Below are positions 16,735 to 28,248 of a stretch of DNA of 64,000 nucleotides, one piece after another. The position numbers and the translations under genes were made by a program. Every line of letters begins with the position of its first letter. Within the stretch, counting starts at the first letter, position 1. Source of the stretch: JAGGAG01 sp031402225. Its GTDB lineage: Bacteria; Gemmatimonadota; Gemmatimonadetes; Gemmatimonadales; GWC2-71-9. The stretch is from assembly GCA_031402225.1 (NCBI GenBank), contig JANNSD010000050.1:1-64000 (forward strand), read 5' to 3'. The notes below the pieces were generated by a model, which was not told the origin of the DNA, made no database searches, and worked only from the letters and a program-made list of their open reading frames with translations.

Positions 16735-16787
16735 CGCAGGGGAGTATTTCCCGTCCCGCCTTCCTTCGTCGCACTTGCGATGGAGGA
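16723..16787 (+). promoter_or_regulatory. Riboswitch expression platform, probably translational
   Basis: GGAGGGAGGCGG (16723-16734), which includes the 3' strand of P1, can pair with CCGCCTTCCTTC (16756-16767). The end of that second segment (TCCTTC, 16762-16767) can instead pair with the thiC ribosome site GGAGGA (16782-16787). The two pairings exclude each other. With TPP, P1 forms and the RBS is masked; without TPP the RBS is free. No T-run is present, so transcription termination is unlikely. The model is read from complementarity only. Confidence 0.6.
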
Positions 16788-16791
16788 TTCC

Positions 16792-18452
<1,661 letters not shown>

Positions 18453-18477
<25 letters not shown>

Positions 18478-19592
18478 AACCGGGCGACGAACCGGCGGTC
18501 GATGGCATCCTTGAGTCGCACGACCCAGCGACCATCGAGGGCCAGCGATCCGTACGAGAAGATGGCCGTCCCGTCACTGCAGTCGAGCAGCGACAGGGTA
18601 GTGGGCTTCGGTACGTAGCGCCGCAACGCCCGCGGCGGACTCTCCTCGCACAACACCCGCGCGTTGTGCTGCAGCACCGGACCCTCGCGCACCGCATGGA
18701 CTCCCGACTTTGGCGTCGCCGGATGGCCTTGCAGGCCCGCCGCGTCACCGGTGACCAGGACGTCGGGATGGGAGACGCTCCGAAGCTGCGCATCGACCAG
18801 CACAAAACCGTGATCATCGAGCGTGAGCCTCGCCGTGGCGAGAATCGGTGAGGGCGCGGCTCCCAGCGTCCAGACCACGACATCAGCGGGGATGAACGCC
18901 CCGGCGGCGGTCGCCAGCCCGCGGGTATCGACCCCGATGATGCGAGCGCCGAGCGCCGTCCCGATGCCCAGTCGCGCGAGCACCCGCGTGGCGGCAGCGC
19001 GCGCGGCAGGATCATGGTTCGCCAGGAGGTGCTGGCCCGCGTCGACCAGCGTGACCGTTCCTGGGAGGGCGCCGTGCCGGAGCCGCGCGCGAAGCGCACA
19101 CGCTGCCTCGAAACCCGCCGCGCCACCCCCGACCACCGCGATGCGGACCAACCGGTCGCCGTGCCGGCGCGCCGCGGCCAGTACCGCGGGCATGATCGCT
19201 CGTGCCCGGCCAATGGGTCGCACCGTGAACGCGGTGTCTGCCGCGCCGGGCACGTCCAGGCCGCCGGCCACCGACCCGATCGCCAGCGACAGCACATCCC
19301 AGGATTCCGTGCGTCCGTCAGCCAGTTCGAGCGAACGTCCGTCCGCATCGATACGCCGTACCGCGGACTCGATGAACCGGCACCCGGCCCGGGCCGCGAG
19401 CGCGGCGAGATCGATGGACAACTCGGGCTCCTCGTACCGCCCCGCTAGCCAGCCGGGTACCATGCCCGAATAGACCTGATGTCGGTGCGCACTGATGAGG
19501 ACCGGCTCGGCGGCGCGCACCCGCCCGAGCGCCAGCCCCTCGAGCAGGTGGAGTTGCGCGTGCCCCGCGCCCACCATGGCAAGCCGTCGCAT
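18453..19592 (-). CDS. FAD-dependent pyridine nucleotide-disulfide oxidoreductase-like protein (SelD N-domain / NDH-2-like)
   Basis: 379 residues from ATG 19592. The FAD-binding start MVGAGHAQLHLLEGLA and the segment HQVYSGMVPGWLAGRYEEPE match the oxidoreductase domain often fused to selenide-water dikinase and related to type II NADH dehydrogenases. A second Rossmann motif (RIAVVGGGAAGFEAA) and VFVTGDAA-like LVTGDAAGLQGH are present. No SelD domain is attached. It overlaps the upstream response regulator gene by one base (TGATG), so it probably belongs to that two-component operon. The substrate is unknown. Confidence 0.78.
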
Positions 19593-20248
19593 CAGCCTTC
19601 GACCAGCTTGGTCTCCAGCGCGAACTTGGTCAACCCTGCCACCGTGCGGATCCCGAGCTTCTTCATCAGGCTCTCCCGGTGGGTCTCGACGGTGCGATGG
19701 GAGATGCCGAGCTCGCTGGCGATCTCCTTGTTGGTGAGGCCGCGCGCAATACCGGCGAGGACCTCGCATTCCCGGCCGGTCAGCAGGTCGAGGCTGGTCT
19801 TGCGCTGCTCACGGGCAATGTCCCCGCGCACCGCCTCGGACAGGCGGGCGGCGACCGCCGGGCTGAAATAGGCCTCGCCGGCCAGGACGGTGCGGATCGC
19901 GCGGGCCAGCTCCTGTGCCGCACCGTCCTTCAGCAGGTAGCCGTGCGCGCCGGCGCGCACGCTCTCGATCACGTACTCCGTGTTGTCGTACATGCTGAGA
20001 ATGAGCACGCGAATGTGCGGCAGTGCGTGCCGCAGGCGTGCGGCGGCCTGCAGCCCGGTCTCTCCCGGCATGGAGATGTCGAGCACCGCCACGTCGGGCT
20101 GCTGCGCCTCGGCGAGCGGCAGGACCTCGGTGCCGTTCGTCGCCTCGCCCACCACCTGGAAGCCCTCGCGCTCGAGCACGCTCCGGATGCCTTCGCGTAC
20201 CATCGCGTGGTCGTCGGCGACGAGCACGCGGATCGGGGGCTCGCTCAC
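19592..20248 (-). CDS. NarL/FixJ-type response regulator
   Basis: 218 residues. The receiver domain has the acidic pair ADDH (residues 11-14) and phosphoacceptor Asp57 (VAVLDISMPG). The C-terminal LuxR helix-turn-helix (LTGRECEVLAGIARGLTNK, then ELGISHRTVETHRESLMKKL) binds DNA. It overlaps the kinase gene by 4 bases (GTGA) and is its obvious partner. Likely targets include its own operon, but no site was identified. Confidence 0.95.
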   Translation of the reverse strand: MSEPPIRVLVADDHAMVREGIRSVLEREGFQVVGEATNGTEVLPLAEAQQPDVAVLDISMPGETGLQAAARLRHALPHIRVLILSMYDNTEYVIESVRAGAHGYLLKDGAAQELARAIRTVLAGEAYFSPAVAARLSEAVRGDIAREQRKTSLDLLTGRECEVLAGIARGLTNKEIASELGISHRTVETHRESLMKKLGIRTVAGLTKFALETKLVEG

Positions 20249-22050
20249 GCCGCCTCCCCGGTGGTGATCGGCACCTGCACCTCGACCCGCGCCCCGGCGC
20301 CGGGGCGTCCGTCGAAGCGGACACTGCCGCCAAGTGCCGCGATGCGTTCACGCATGCCGGTCAATCCCATGTGTCCCTCACGTTCGAGCAGCGCCGTATC
20401 GGTAGTATGCGGCCCGACACCATCATCGGCGACGACGAGCACCAGCGCGTGTTCCCGCACCGCAATCTGCACCGCTACCGCCCCGGCGTTGGCGTGGCGC
20501 ACGACGTTGGAGAGCGCCTCCTGCAGGGCACGGAAGAGCGCGAGCTCTGCGTCCTTCGAGAGGGCTGGCAGTCCCCGGGGCGCATCCAGCGTGATGTGAA
20601 TGGCGCTCCGTTCGCTGAAGTCGGCCACGAGCGAACGCAGCGCCGGCAGCAGGCCCAGGTCGTCCAGCAACGAGGGACGCAGGTCGTTCACCACGCTGCG
20701 GATGCCGCGGATGCCCTTGTCGACCAGGCCGAGCAGGCGCTCCAATCGGGGCGCCGCGATATCCGGCACCTGACCCCGCAGGAGCTCGAGCTCCATCTTG
20801 ACCGCGGAGAATACCTGCGCCGTCTCGTCGTGCAGCTCGCGGGACAGCCGGCGGCGCTCCTCTTCGTGCTGCTCCAGCATGCGGGCCGAGAGGCGGGCCA
20901 GTTCCACGGTGCGGGCCTGGAGCCGCTCGTGCAGGTCGGCGTTGGCGAGGGCCGCGCCGACCTGCCGCCCCAGCGCCTGCAGGAAATCATCGTCGAGCGC
21001 GGTGAAGGGATCGCGTGCGTCGCCCGTGAGGACGAGGGCACCGGACGGCTCGGTGCCGGTGAACACCGGTAGCACCGCCATGTAGGCGATCGCATCGCGC
21101 CCGCGCCCTCCCGGGATCAGCTGGCCGTCATCGGTCACCTGGGGCCGGCCGGTGCTCATCGCCGCCTGCAGCGCCGGGGCGGTGCCTGCCTCGGGTGGAC
21201 GCCCCGTCCAGTCCGCGATCTGCCCGGCACCACGCTCGAAGCGGCCGGTCTCCCGCAGGTACAGCGCACTGCCGCGCACCGCCGGCAGGGTCAGCGGACG
21301 TGCCAGCAGGGCGGTGAGCACATCACTACGTCCACGTCGCTGCAGGTCACCAGAGAGATCGGTGAGGGCGCGAAGGCCGCGCCCGAGGTCGTCAAGCACG
21401 AGGATCATGATGCCGGTGCCGACGGCCAGTGCGAAGGCGATGTCGAGGTAATACCCCCACGGCGCCCACGCGCCCCGCGCGCGGAGGAATGGATAGTCGA
21501 GATGGTGCAGGCTCCACAGGAGGAAGGCGCAGGCGAGGATGCCGGCGCCAGTGGAGCCGACCAGCTTCCAATAGCGGAAGAACACCCAGCCGGTCCAGAG
21601 CGTGGCGAGGCTCAGGAACAACACCGCCGGTCCCGCCGCGAGGAAAAAGTTGTCCATCTGGTAGATAGCGATGTATGCCCACAGAAGCGGGAAGAGCGCC
21701 GCCAGCAGGTAGGCGGGCCGCCAACGAACCTGGCGGGAAAAGACGAGTGCCGCCCACAGCAGCGAGAGCGCCGTCCAGCCGGTGATCACCTGGTGCCAGT
21801 AGAGCCAGGTCCAGTTGCGGGTGAGGAGGAATCCCATGATCGCGCCGAGGCGCAGCACGTACAGGCCCCACGCGGTCGCATACCAGGCGAAGTAGATCTT
21901 GCCGTAGCGCTGGTAGAGGAACGCACAGAGGAGGGCCAGGCAGCCGGTGATGGCGGCTTGGAGGATCGCCGCGTCGAGCTCGAGTGCGGTGGCCAGCGCG
22001 ATGGGGGTTTGCACTGCCCAAATCAAGCGGCGCCATGCCGTTAGTTTCAA
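20245..22050 (-). CDS. Membrane GAF-HisKA_3 sensor histidine kinase
   Basis: 601 residues. About seven membrane helices fill residues 10-220. A GAF domain follows (about 235-375), then the HisKA_3 dimerisation helix with phosphorylated His407 in RRLSRELHDETAQVFSAVK and a HATPase_c domain with the VADDGVG motif near residue 550. It phosphorylates the NarL-type regulator encoded next to it. The large membrane sensor suggests a lipid-soluble or membrane-state signal. The start codon lies only 34 bases from the divergent potA start. Confidence 0.92.
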   Translation of the reverse strand: MKLTAWRRLIWAVQTPIALATALELDAAILQAAITGCLALLCAFLYQRYGKIYFAWYATAWGLYVLRLGAIMGFLLTRNWTWLYWHQVITGWTALSLLWAALVFSRQVRWRPAYLLAALFPLLWAYIAIYQMDNFFLAAGPAVLFLSLATLWTGWVFFRYWKLVGSTGAGILACAFLLWSLHHLDYPFLRARGAWAPWGYYLDIAFALAVGTGIMILVLDDLGRGLRALTDLSGDLQRRGRSDVLTALLARPLTLPAVRGSALYLRETGRFERGAGQIADWTGRPPEAGTAPALQAAMSTGRPQVTDDGQLIPGGRGRDAIAYMAVLPVFTGTEPSGALVLTGDARDPFTALDDDFLQALGRQVGAALANADLHERLQARTVELARLSARMLEQHEEERRRLSRELHDETAQVFSAVKMELELLRGQVPDIAAPRLERLLGLVDKGIRGIRSVVNDLRPSLLDDLGLLPALRSLVADFSERSAIHITLDAPRGLPALSKDAELALFRALQEALSNVVRHANAGAVAVQIAVREHALVLVVADDGVGPHTTDTALLEREGHMGLTGMRERIAALGGSVRFDGRPGAGARVEVQVPITTGEAA

Positions 22051-22084
22051 CTGGGTAGTTCACCGGATGCTCGAAGGGTCCTCG

Positions 22085-23215
22085 ATGCCAGTCAGTGTTC
22101 CCGACCTGCCAGCAGTTGAGTTTCGCGGCGTCACCAAGCGCTATGGCTCGACGTCGGCGGTACGCGACCTGTCGTTTGCCGTCGCCCGGGGAGAGTTCTT
22201 TTCCCTCCTCGGTCCGTCGGGCTGCGGCAAGACGACGACGCTGCGCCTGCTGGCCGGGTTCGAGGCGGCAGACGAGGGGGAGATCCGCCTTTTTGGTGAG
22301 GTGGTGAACCATCGCCGGCCCTATGAACGCGATCTGGCCATGGTGTTCCAGAGCTACGCGCTCTTCCCCCATCTCTCCGTGGAGCGCAATGTGGCGTTCG
22401 GCCTGGAGCAGCGAAAGCGGCCGGCACGCGAAATTCGCGACCGGGTGCGCGCCGCGCTCGATCTGGTGCGGCTCGACCCCGACGTGTACGCGTCACGCCA
22501 GCCGTCCGAGCTGTCGGGTGGCCAGCGGCAGCGGGTGGCCCTCGCCCGGGCCCTGGTGCTCGAGCCCCGGGTCCTGCTGCTCGATGAACCGCTGGGTGCA
22601 CTCGACCTCAAGCTCCGGAAGGAAATGCAGGTCGAGTTGAAGGCGCTCAACCAGCAGCTCGGCGTGACGTTCATCCATGTTACGCACGACCAGGAAGAGG
22701 CGCTGGCCATGAGCGACCGGATTGCGGTCATGGACCAGTCCCAGCTCGCCCAGCTCGGCACCCCGGCCGAGATTTACGAGAATCCGCGCACGGCGTTTGT
22801 CGCCGACTTCATTGGGGAAGCGAATTTCCTGGAGGGAACAACGGCGGGGCGGCAGGCCGGCACGGCGGCAGGTGCATCCGGGTGGCTGATCGCTGGCGAC
22901 GCGGGCGGCTTTCTCGTTCCGGAGCATCCGGCCATCGTCGAAGGCGGCCGTGTCCGCATTGCCGTCCGCCCCGAGTGGCTGGATCTGTGGCGACCGGACT
23001 CCCTGCCGGTCGGCGAGAACGGCCTGTCCGCGACCGTGCAGGACCTCCTCTACCTGGGCGAGACCATCCACGTGCGGGTGCTGCTCGCCGACGGGCGGGC
23101 CATGCTCATCGCGCTCCGCAACGAGGGCCAGCTGCTGAATCCGCTGCCGTGGAGCCGGGGTGATGCCTGCGTGGTGGGCTGGCGACCGGAAGACTGCCAG
23201 GTGCTGGAAGGGTGA
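22085..23215 (+). CDS. potA: Polyamine-type ABC transporter ATPase
   Basis: 376 residues from ATG 22085 (RBS GAAGGG 6 bases upstream; an alternative in-frame ATG is at 22067). Walker A GPSGCGKTTT, signature LSGGQRQRV and Walker B VLLLDEP are intact, and the C-terminal half is a TOBE regulatory domain (RVRIAVRPEWLDLW). It powers uptake of spermidine, putrescine or a related cation. It overlaps potB by 4 bases; the substrate class is inferred from all four genes together. Confidence 0.88.
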   Translation: MPVSVPDLPAVEFRGVTKRYGSTSAVRDLSFAVARGEFFSLLGPSGCGKTTTLRLLAGFEAADEGEIRLFGEVVNHRRPYERDLAMVFQSYALFPHLSVERNVAFGLEQRKRPAREIRDRVRAALDLVRLDPDVYASRQPSELSGGQRQRVALARALVLEPRVLLLDEPLGALDLKLRKEMQVELKALNQQLGVTFIHVTHDQEEALAMSDRIAVMDQSQLAQLGTPAEIYENPRTAFVADFIGEANFLEGTTAGRQAGTAAGASGWLIAGDAGGFLVPEHPAIVEGGRVRIAVRPEWLDLWRPDSLPVGENGLSATVQDLLYLGETIHVRVLLADGRAMLIALRNEGQLLNPLPWSRGDACVVGWRPEDCQVLEG

Positions 23216-24099
23216 CGCTGCGGCGCCGGGTCCTGCGCGGGATCGCGCGTCGTCCGGGAGCACCGGGCGTGCTGCTGGCCGGGCCGGGCGCGCTCTGGCT
23301 GCTCGCGTTCTTCCTGGTACCGATCCTGATCCTGCTCGGGTACAGCTTCATGCCGCGCGGCACCTACGGCGGGGTGGAACCGGGCATCACGCTCGAGCAC
23401 TACCGGCGGTTCCTCGACCCGCTGTACCTCGGGATCCTCCGGCGCACCGCCTGGCTGTCGCTGCTCTGCACGCTGGTGTGCCTGCTGCTGGCGTACCCCA
23501 CCGCGTATGTCATCGCGCGGAGCGGACGGTGGCGAAACCTCCTGCTGTTCCTGGCGGTGCTGCCGTTCTGGACCAGCTCGCTGGTGCGCACCTATGCCAT
23601 GATCTTCCTGCTGCGCGATAGCGGGCTCATCAATCGTATCCTGATGGATCTCGGGCTGATTGTCGCCCCGCTGCGGCTGCTGTATACCGAGGGGGCGGTG
23701 CTCGCGGGCCTGGTGTACGGGGCGCTGCCCTTCATGATCCTGCCGATCTACGCCTCGCTCGAGAAGCTCGACCCGGCCCTGCTCGAGGCCGCGGAAGTGC
23801 TCGGGGCGCGGCCCTGGACCCGATTTGTCCGCATCGTGTGGCCGCTCACGCTGCCCGGCGTGGCGGCGGGGTCGCTGCTCGTCTTCGTGCCGTCACTCGG
23901 ATCGTTCGTGGTGCCCGACCTCCTGGGGGGTGCGCGCCAGATGATGATCGGCAACCTGATCCAGAACCAGTTCGGTCCCTCGCGCAACTGGCCCTTCGGG
24001 TCGGCGGTGGCCTTCGCGGTCATGGCGCTCGTCCTGATCGCCATGCTCGCGGTGCTCCGGGTGAACAGGCCGCCGGCCGGACAGGGTGGCGCGGCGTGA
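23212..24099 (+). CDS. potB: Polyamine-type ABC transporter permease 1
   Basis: 295 residues from GTG 23212, with six membrane segments. The EAA loop (EAAEVLGARPWTRFVRIVWPL) that contacts the ATPase is clear near residue 200. It forms a heterodimer with the next permease. It overlaps both neighbours as GTGA. Confidence 0.9.
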   Translation: MTLRRRVLRGIARRPGAPGVLLAGPGALWLLAFFLVPILILLGYSFMPRGTYGGVEPGITLEHYRRFLDPLYLGILRRTAWLSLLCTLVCLLLAYPTAYVIARSGRWRNLLLFLAVLPFWTSSLVRTYAMIFLLRDSGLINRILMDLGLIVAPLRLLYTEGAVLAGLVYGALPFMILPIYASLEKLDPALLEAAEVLGARPWTRFVRIVWPLTLPGVAAGSLLVFVPSLGSFVVPDLLGGARQMMIGNLIQNQFGPSRNWPFGSAVAFAVMALVLIAMLAVLRVNRPPAGQGGAA

Positions 24100-24881
24100 C
24101 GGCGCGACGCGTTCCCTACGCCGTGACCGTGACCGCGGTGCTGACGTATGTCCTGCTGCACCTGCCGCTCCTGGTACTGATTGCCTTCTCGTTCAATCGC
24201 TCGCGCTTCGGCGTGCAGTGGGGTGGCTTCACCCTCGACTGGTATGCCCGGCTTGCCGCGCGCCCCGACATCCTGCGGGCGCTGCGGCTGAGCCTGGTGG
24301 CCGGCGTGGCCTCGGCCCTGCTCGCGACCACCATGGGCACGCTGGCGGCGCTGGCGCTCGCCCGGCACCTGCCGCGGGCGCGCCGCCGCGCCGAGGCGCT
24401 GCTCTACCTGCCCATCGTCACGCCCGAGATCGTGGCCGGCGTGTCGTTGCTGGTGCTCTTCTCCTGGCTCGGGATCGGGCTTGGCATGGCGACCATCGTC
24501 ATGGCCCACACCGCGTTCAGCATCCCGTTCGTGACCGTGGTGGTGCTGGCGCGGCTGCAGGGCACCGACCGCGCGCTCGAAGAGGCCGCGATGAGCCTCG
24601 GCGCCGACGAGTTGTCCACCTTCCGGCGGGTGACGCTGCCGCTGCTGATGCCCGGTGTGCTCGCCGGTGCGCTGCTCGCGTTCACGCTGTCGTTCGACGA
24701 CTTCGTCACCACCTTCTTCGTCGCCGGCGTGGGGTCGACCACGCTGCCGCTGGCGGTGTATTCCATGGTGCGCAAGAGCGTCGAGCCGACCATCAATGCG
24801 CTGTCGGCCCTGCTGGTGATCGTGACCACCGTCGCCGTGTACTTCGCCGACCGCCTTGCACGCGGCAGCACCCGGGCATGA
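24096..24881 (+). CDS. potC: Polyamine-type ABC transporter permease 2
   Basis: 261 residues from GTG 24096, with six membrane segments. The EAA loop EEAAMSLGADELSTFRRVTL is intact, and the conserved LSFDDFVTTFFVAG follows, typical of PotC. It pairs with PotB. It overlaps potD by 4 bases (ATGA). Confidence 0.9.
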   Translation: MTARRVPYAVTVTAVLTYVLLHLPLLVLIAFSFNRSRFGVQWGGFTLDWYARLAARPDILRALRLSLVAGVASALLATTMGTLAALALARHLPRARRRAEALLYLPIVTPEIVAGVSLLVLFSWLGIGLGMATIVMAHTAFSIPFVTVVVLARLQGTDRALEEAAMSLGADELSTFRRVTLPLLMPGVLAGALLAFTLSFDDFVTTFFVAGVGSTTLPLAVYSMVRKSVEPTINALSALLVIVTTVAVYFADRLARGSTRA

Positions 24882-25957
24882 CACCGCACGCGCGCAGCCG
24901 TCGCGACTTCCTCGCCACGGCCGCGCGCGCGGCGCTCGCGGCCTCCGTGGCCGCACCGGTGCTCTCCGCCTGCGCCGGCGAGCGGCGCCCTCCCGCGCCG
25001 GGTCTGGAGCCGGAGCTCAACATCTACAACTGGTTCGACTACATCGGCCCGGAAACCATCGCCGGCTTCGAGCAGGAGTTCGGTGTCCGTGTCACCTATG
25101 ACACCTATGAGAGCAACGAGGAAATGCTGGGCAAGCTGATGGCTGGTGCCACGGGGTACGACCTGGTCGTCCCCACCGGCTACCAGTTGCCGCTGCTCCG
25201 TGAGCGCGCCCTCGTGCGGCGGCTGGACCGGTCGAAGCTGACCAACTGGGGCAACCTGATGCCGCTCTTCCAGGGCACACCCGCCGATCCCGGCGGTGAA
25301 TACGGCGTGCCCTGGCAGTGGGGGATCACCGGCATTGCCTATCGCGCTGACCTGCTGCCGTCGGCCCCCGAGAGCTGGGCCGCCTTCCTTGACGGGTCGG
25401 CCACCGGCAGGGCAACGATGCTGGACGACGGACGCGAGGTGCTGGGCGCGATGCTGCGCTATCGCGGGCATTCCCTCAACTCGACCGACCCCGCCGAACT
25501 GGCGGGGGCTCGGCAGGACGCCATCGCGGCCAAGGCGCACCTGCTCGCGTTCATGACGTCGGCGGTGAAGGGACAGCTGGTGGCGGGCGATGTCGCGATG
25601 GCGCAGTCCTGGAATGGCGACACGCATCAGGCGCAGCGCGAAAATCCCAACATCGCCTTTGTGCTGCCCAGGGAAGGCAGCCTGATCTTCAACGACTACA
25701 TGGTGCTGCTGAGCGACGCGCCCCACCCCAACGCAGCGATCGCATTTCTCGACTACATCCTCCGCCCCGATATCGGTGCGGCGATCAGCGAAGAGACGGG
25801 GTACGGAACCCCGAACCGGGCGGCGCATGAGCGCATGCGGGATCCCATTCCGTATCCGTCGCCGGAAGAGCTGGCCCGGCTCGAGTACCAGCTCGACCTG
25901 GGCGCGGCGACCGCGCTCTGGGACCGCACCTGGACCGAGGTGAAGGCGTCCGCCTGA
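24878..25957 (+). CDS. potD: Polyamine-type substrate-binding protein, Tat-exported
   Basis: 359 residues. The N-terminus SRRDFLATAARAALAA is a twin-arginine signal ending in a lipobox (LSAC), so a folded lipoprotein is likely. The mature protein opens with LNIYNWFDYIGPETIAGFEQ, the hallmark of PotD/PotF, and has ligand-pocket segments such as VPWQWGITGIAYR and AQSWNGDT. Export by Tat instead of Sec is less common for this family. Confidence 0.9.
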   Translation: MTPHARSRRDFLATAARAALAASVAAPVLSACAGERRPPAPGLEPELNIYNWFDYIGPETIAGFEQEFGVRVTYDTYESNEEMLGKLMAGATGYDLVVPTGYQLPLLRERALVRRLDRSKLTNWGNLMPLFQGTPADPGGEYGVPWQWGITGIAYRADLLPSAPESWAAFLDGSATGRATMLDDGREVLGAMLRYRGHSLNSTDPAELAGARQDAIAAKAHLLAFMTSAVKGQLVAGDVAMAQSWNGDTHQAQRENPNIAFVLPREGSLIFNDYMVLLSDAPHPNAAIAFLDYILRPDIGAAISEETGYGTPNRAAHERMRDPIPYPSPEELARLEYQLDLGAATALWDRTWTEVKASA

Positions 25958-26026
25958 CCCGGGGTGCGGTCCCCTGATTCGGGTTGCGGCGGCGCCCGTC
26001 CGGTGGCACCTTGGGCAAGCACATCT

Positions 26027-27514
26027 ATGCCCAATACCTGGCCGATTTCTCCTCTCGAGCAGTTCTCCCGGCGCTTCGGGGATCTGGTCGCGCTCCTCCG
26101 AGCGGACCCGTCCAACGACGCGGCCCAGGATCTCGCGCTGGAAACGTGTACCGCCATCGCGAACAGTCAGCCGATCCGGCTCGAGGCGGGCGTGGAACTC
26201 GTTGGTGAGGAACAACCTCTGAGCCTGAAGGGGCGCCTGCTGGCTCGACAGGTGGATGGGATCAGCATCAGCCCCGGCGTCGAGGAAGAAGAGCTGCTGC
26301 GGCTCGCGCGCGCGCTGGCCCACGACTCGGCGCCGGTCGTTTCCAGCCCCCATATCAACGCCCAATTGATCGAGGCAGTAGTTCCAAATTGGAACGGCCT
26401 GACCATCATGGACGGCGGGTCGGAGATTTTCTCGCCTCCCCGCGACGGCGGTGACCGGCGTATCAGTGTTGACCGGCGCGACCTGCTGCGGGGTGTTCGC
26501 CACCGCGGTCAGGAGCGTCGGCGCACCGAGCGGCGCGTCACCGGCGAGCGCCGCCTGGTGCTGGTGAAGCATGTCGCGACCGACGTGCAGAAGGTGCACG
26601 AGCGCTTGGCGCGGGCGATCAAGGAAGCCGACTGGCGGTCGGCCCTGCATCTGGCCTCCGTGCAGCTGCGGACGCTGCCGGCGGTGCCTTACGAGGATCG
26701 CCGACGTCAGTCGATCCTGCTCCGGCGCCAGTTGAGCCCGGCTGCGTTCGAGGGCATCGTGCGGCTGGCGCTGGCCGACCCGGTCGAGGCGGCTCGCGCG
26801 GCAGCGGTGCTGCGCTGGGGCGGGCTCGACGCCGCGGAGGTGATGCTCCGGGTGCTGATGGAAGCCGAGTCGGTGGGTCCGCGTCGCATGCTGTTCGAGG
26901 TGCTGGGCGGCATGCCCGAGATCTACCCGATGGTCCTGCCATACCTGTTGGGCGGGGCGCCGCATGAGGTGCGGCATGCCGCGGAACTCGCCGGCCGGCT
27001 GCGGAACCCGGCGGCGATCGACCCGCTCAAGCGACGGCTGGCCGACCACGATGAACGGGTCCGGGCCGCGGTCATTCAGGCGCTGGCCGAGTTTCCCCTG
27101 GGTGAGGTGGTGGAAAGCATGCGGATCGCCCTCGCCTCGCCTTCTCCCTCCACCCGATTCGCCGCGGTGGATGCCATCGGGCGTCGCCGGGCGCTCGGCT
27201 TTGCGATGCCGCTCCTCTCGCTGCTGGAGCAGGAGCGCGACCCGCAAGTCTGGAAGGCGGCGGTGCGGAGCCTGGCGCTGCTGGGCACGCCCGACGCCCT
27301 GACGGGGCTGGCGCGCGCGGCGCTGGTGAAGCGCTCGCTCATCACGGGGAAGGGCTGCTCGGTGGAGCAGCGCCTCGAGGTGGTGCGTGTCCTGGCCCAG
27401 CTCCGCAGCCAGGGTGTCCGCGCCACGCTCGAGCGCATCGCTCGCGAAACCGGCGAGCCGGTCCGGGGCGAGGCAGTGCGCGCGCTGCAGGAACCACTGT
27501 CGGCGGCGGGGTAG
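26027..27514 (+). CDS. HEAT-repeat protein
   Basis: 495 residues from ATG 26027. The first 200 residues are helical, with a very Arg-rich insert (residues about 140-185, RRTERRVTGERR). From about residue 225 onward there are helical HEAT-like repeats (LADHDERVRAAVIQALAEF, LLEQERDPQVWKAAVRSLA, IARETGEPVRGEAVRALQE). No signal peptide is visible. Such proteins are scaffolds; the partner is unknown. The start 69 bases behind potD gives no clear functional link. Confidence 0.75.
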   Translation: MPNTWPISPLEQFSRRFGDLVALLRADPSNDAAQDLALETCTAIANSQPIRLEAGVELVGEEQPLSLKGRLLARQVDGISISPGVEEEELLRLARALAHDSAPVVSSPHINAQLIEAVVPNWNGLTIMDGGSEIFSPPRDGGDRRISVDRRDLLRGVRHRGQERRRTERRVTGERRLVLVKHVATDVQKVHERLARAIKEADWRSALHLASVQLRTLPAVPYEDRRRQSILLRRQLSPAAFEGIVRLALADPVEAARAAAVLRWGGLDAAEVMLRVLMEAESVGPRRMLFEVLGGMPEIYPMVLPYLLGGAPHEVRHAAELAGRLRNPAAIDPLKRRLADHDERVRAAVIQALAEFPLGEVVESMRIALASPSPSTRFAAVDAIGRRRALGFAMPLLSLLEQERDPQVWKAAVRSLALLGTPDALTGLARAALVKRSLITGKGCSVEQRLEVVRVLAQLRSQGVRATLERIARETGEPVRGEAVRALQEPLSAAG

Positions 27515-27579
27515 CAGCCCTACCGTTTCCGCGCCGCTGCCCCTACCGTTACGGCCTACCGCATTCGGGGGATCGCCAG

Positions 27580-27738
27580 GTGAATACGTTCGGGATGATT
27601 TTCGCGGGTATTGGCGCGGGCGCGATCATCGGTGCGCTCGGGTTCGTGTCACTGGTCATCGGCGGGCTGGTGAACGCCATGATCCTGCTGATGGCTGGCC
27701 CGCTGGTAGACAAGATGCTGGGTAAGAAGGCGGCGTGA
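27580..27738 (+). CDS. Small glycine-rich membrane protein
   Basis: 52 residues from GTG 27580 (RBS GGGGA at 27568-27572). Two hydrophobic stretches (MIFAGIGAGAIIGALGFVSL and VNAMILLMAGPLV) could span the membrane, followed by a Lys-rich end. No family is recognised. Downstream is a convergent small gene 10 bases away. Confidence 0.5.
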   Translation: MNTFGMIFAGIGAGAIIGALGFVSLVIGGLVNAMILLMAGPLVDKMLGKKAA

Positions 27739-27748
27739 GGCGCCTGAG

Positions 27749-28108
27749 CTAGATCTCCTCGGCGGGCGCGTCCCGCTCCGGGGTTGTCGCCTTCTTGAGA
27801 GCACCCTCGTAGTTGGCACGCAGCGTCCCCAGGAGTTCTCGCAGCCCCCGCACCTTCATCTGAACACCTCCGCCGCGTCGGGCCATCGTGCCCATGATTC
27901 CGGCGGCATCCGCCACCCCGGGCAGGCCCAGCGCCTGCGCGTTGGCCTTGACCTCATCGAGCATGCGGCAGAGACCGCGGATCGCGGTGTCGTCCGCTTT
28001 CGCCGACGACAGGAGTTCAATAACGCCGGTGGCGCGCTGGAACTTGGGCGGCAGCGTCTCGAGGTACGAGAGCTGTTGGTGCTGCTTCGAGGTCAGCTTG
28101 AGGGCCAC
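27749..28108 (-). CDS. Small helical protein of unknown function
   Basis: 119 residues, almost entirely alpha-helical by appearance (KQHQQLSYLETLPPKFQRAT, CRMLDEVKANAQALG, VRGLRELLGTLRANYEGALK). The pattern resembles a four-helix bundle, such as an Hpt-like domain, but no phosphorylatable His in the right context is visible. No signal peptide. It is divergent from the RND operon, 140 bases apart. Confidence 0.65.
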   Translation of the reverse strand: MALKLTSKQHQQLSYLETLPPKFQRATGVIELLSSAKADDTAIRGLCRMLDEVKANAQALGLPGVADAAGIMGTMARRGGGVQMKVRGLRELLGTLRANYEGALKKATTPERDAPAEEI

Positions 28109-28248
28109 GGGGTGAAGCTCCGACCGGCGGGAGGCGCGCAGGTAAGCGTCAATCTACTGGAATCGGTGAAACCGGCGGTCCCTGCCCTTCCGTATGGCGG
28201 TCGGCAGCCTGAGGCCACCGACTGTTCATCCTCCACGCCTGAGCTGCC

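Noticed and set aside
24404..27247. A 947-codon minus-strand frame opposite potCD and the HEAT gene
   Set aside because: No recognisable domain, and it runs against four well-supported plus-strand genes. GC-rich third positions explain the long open frame.
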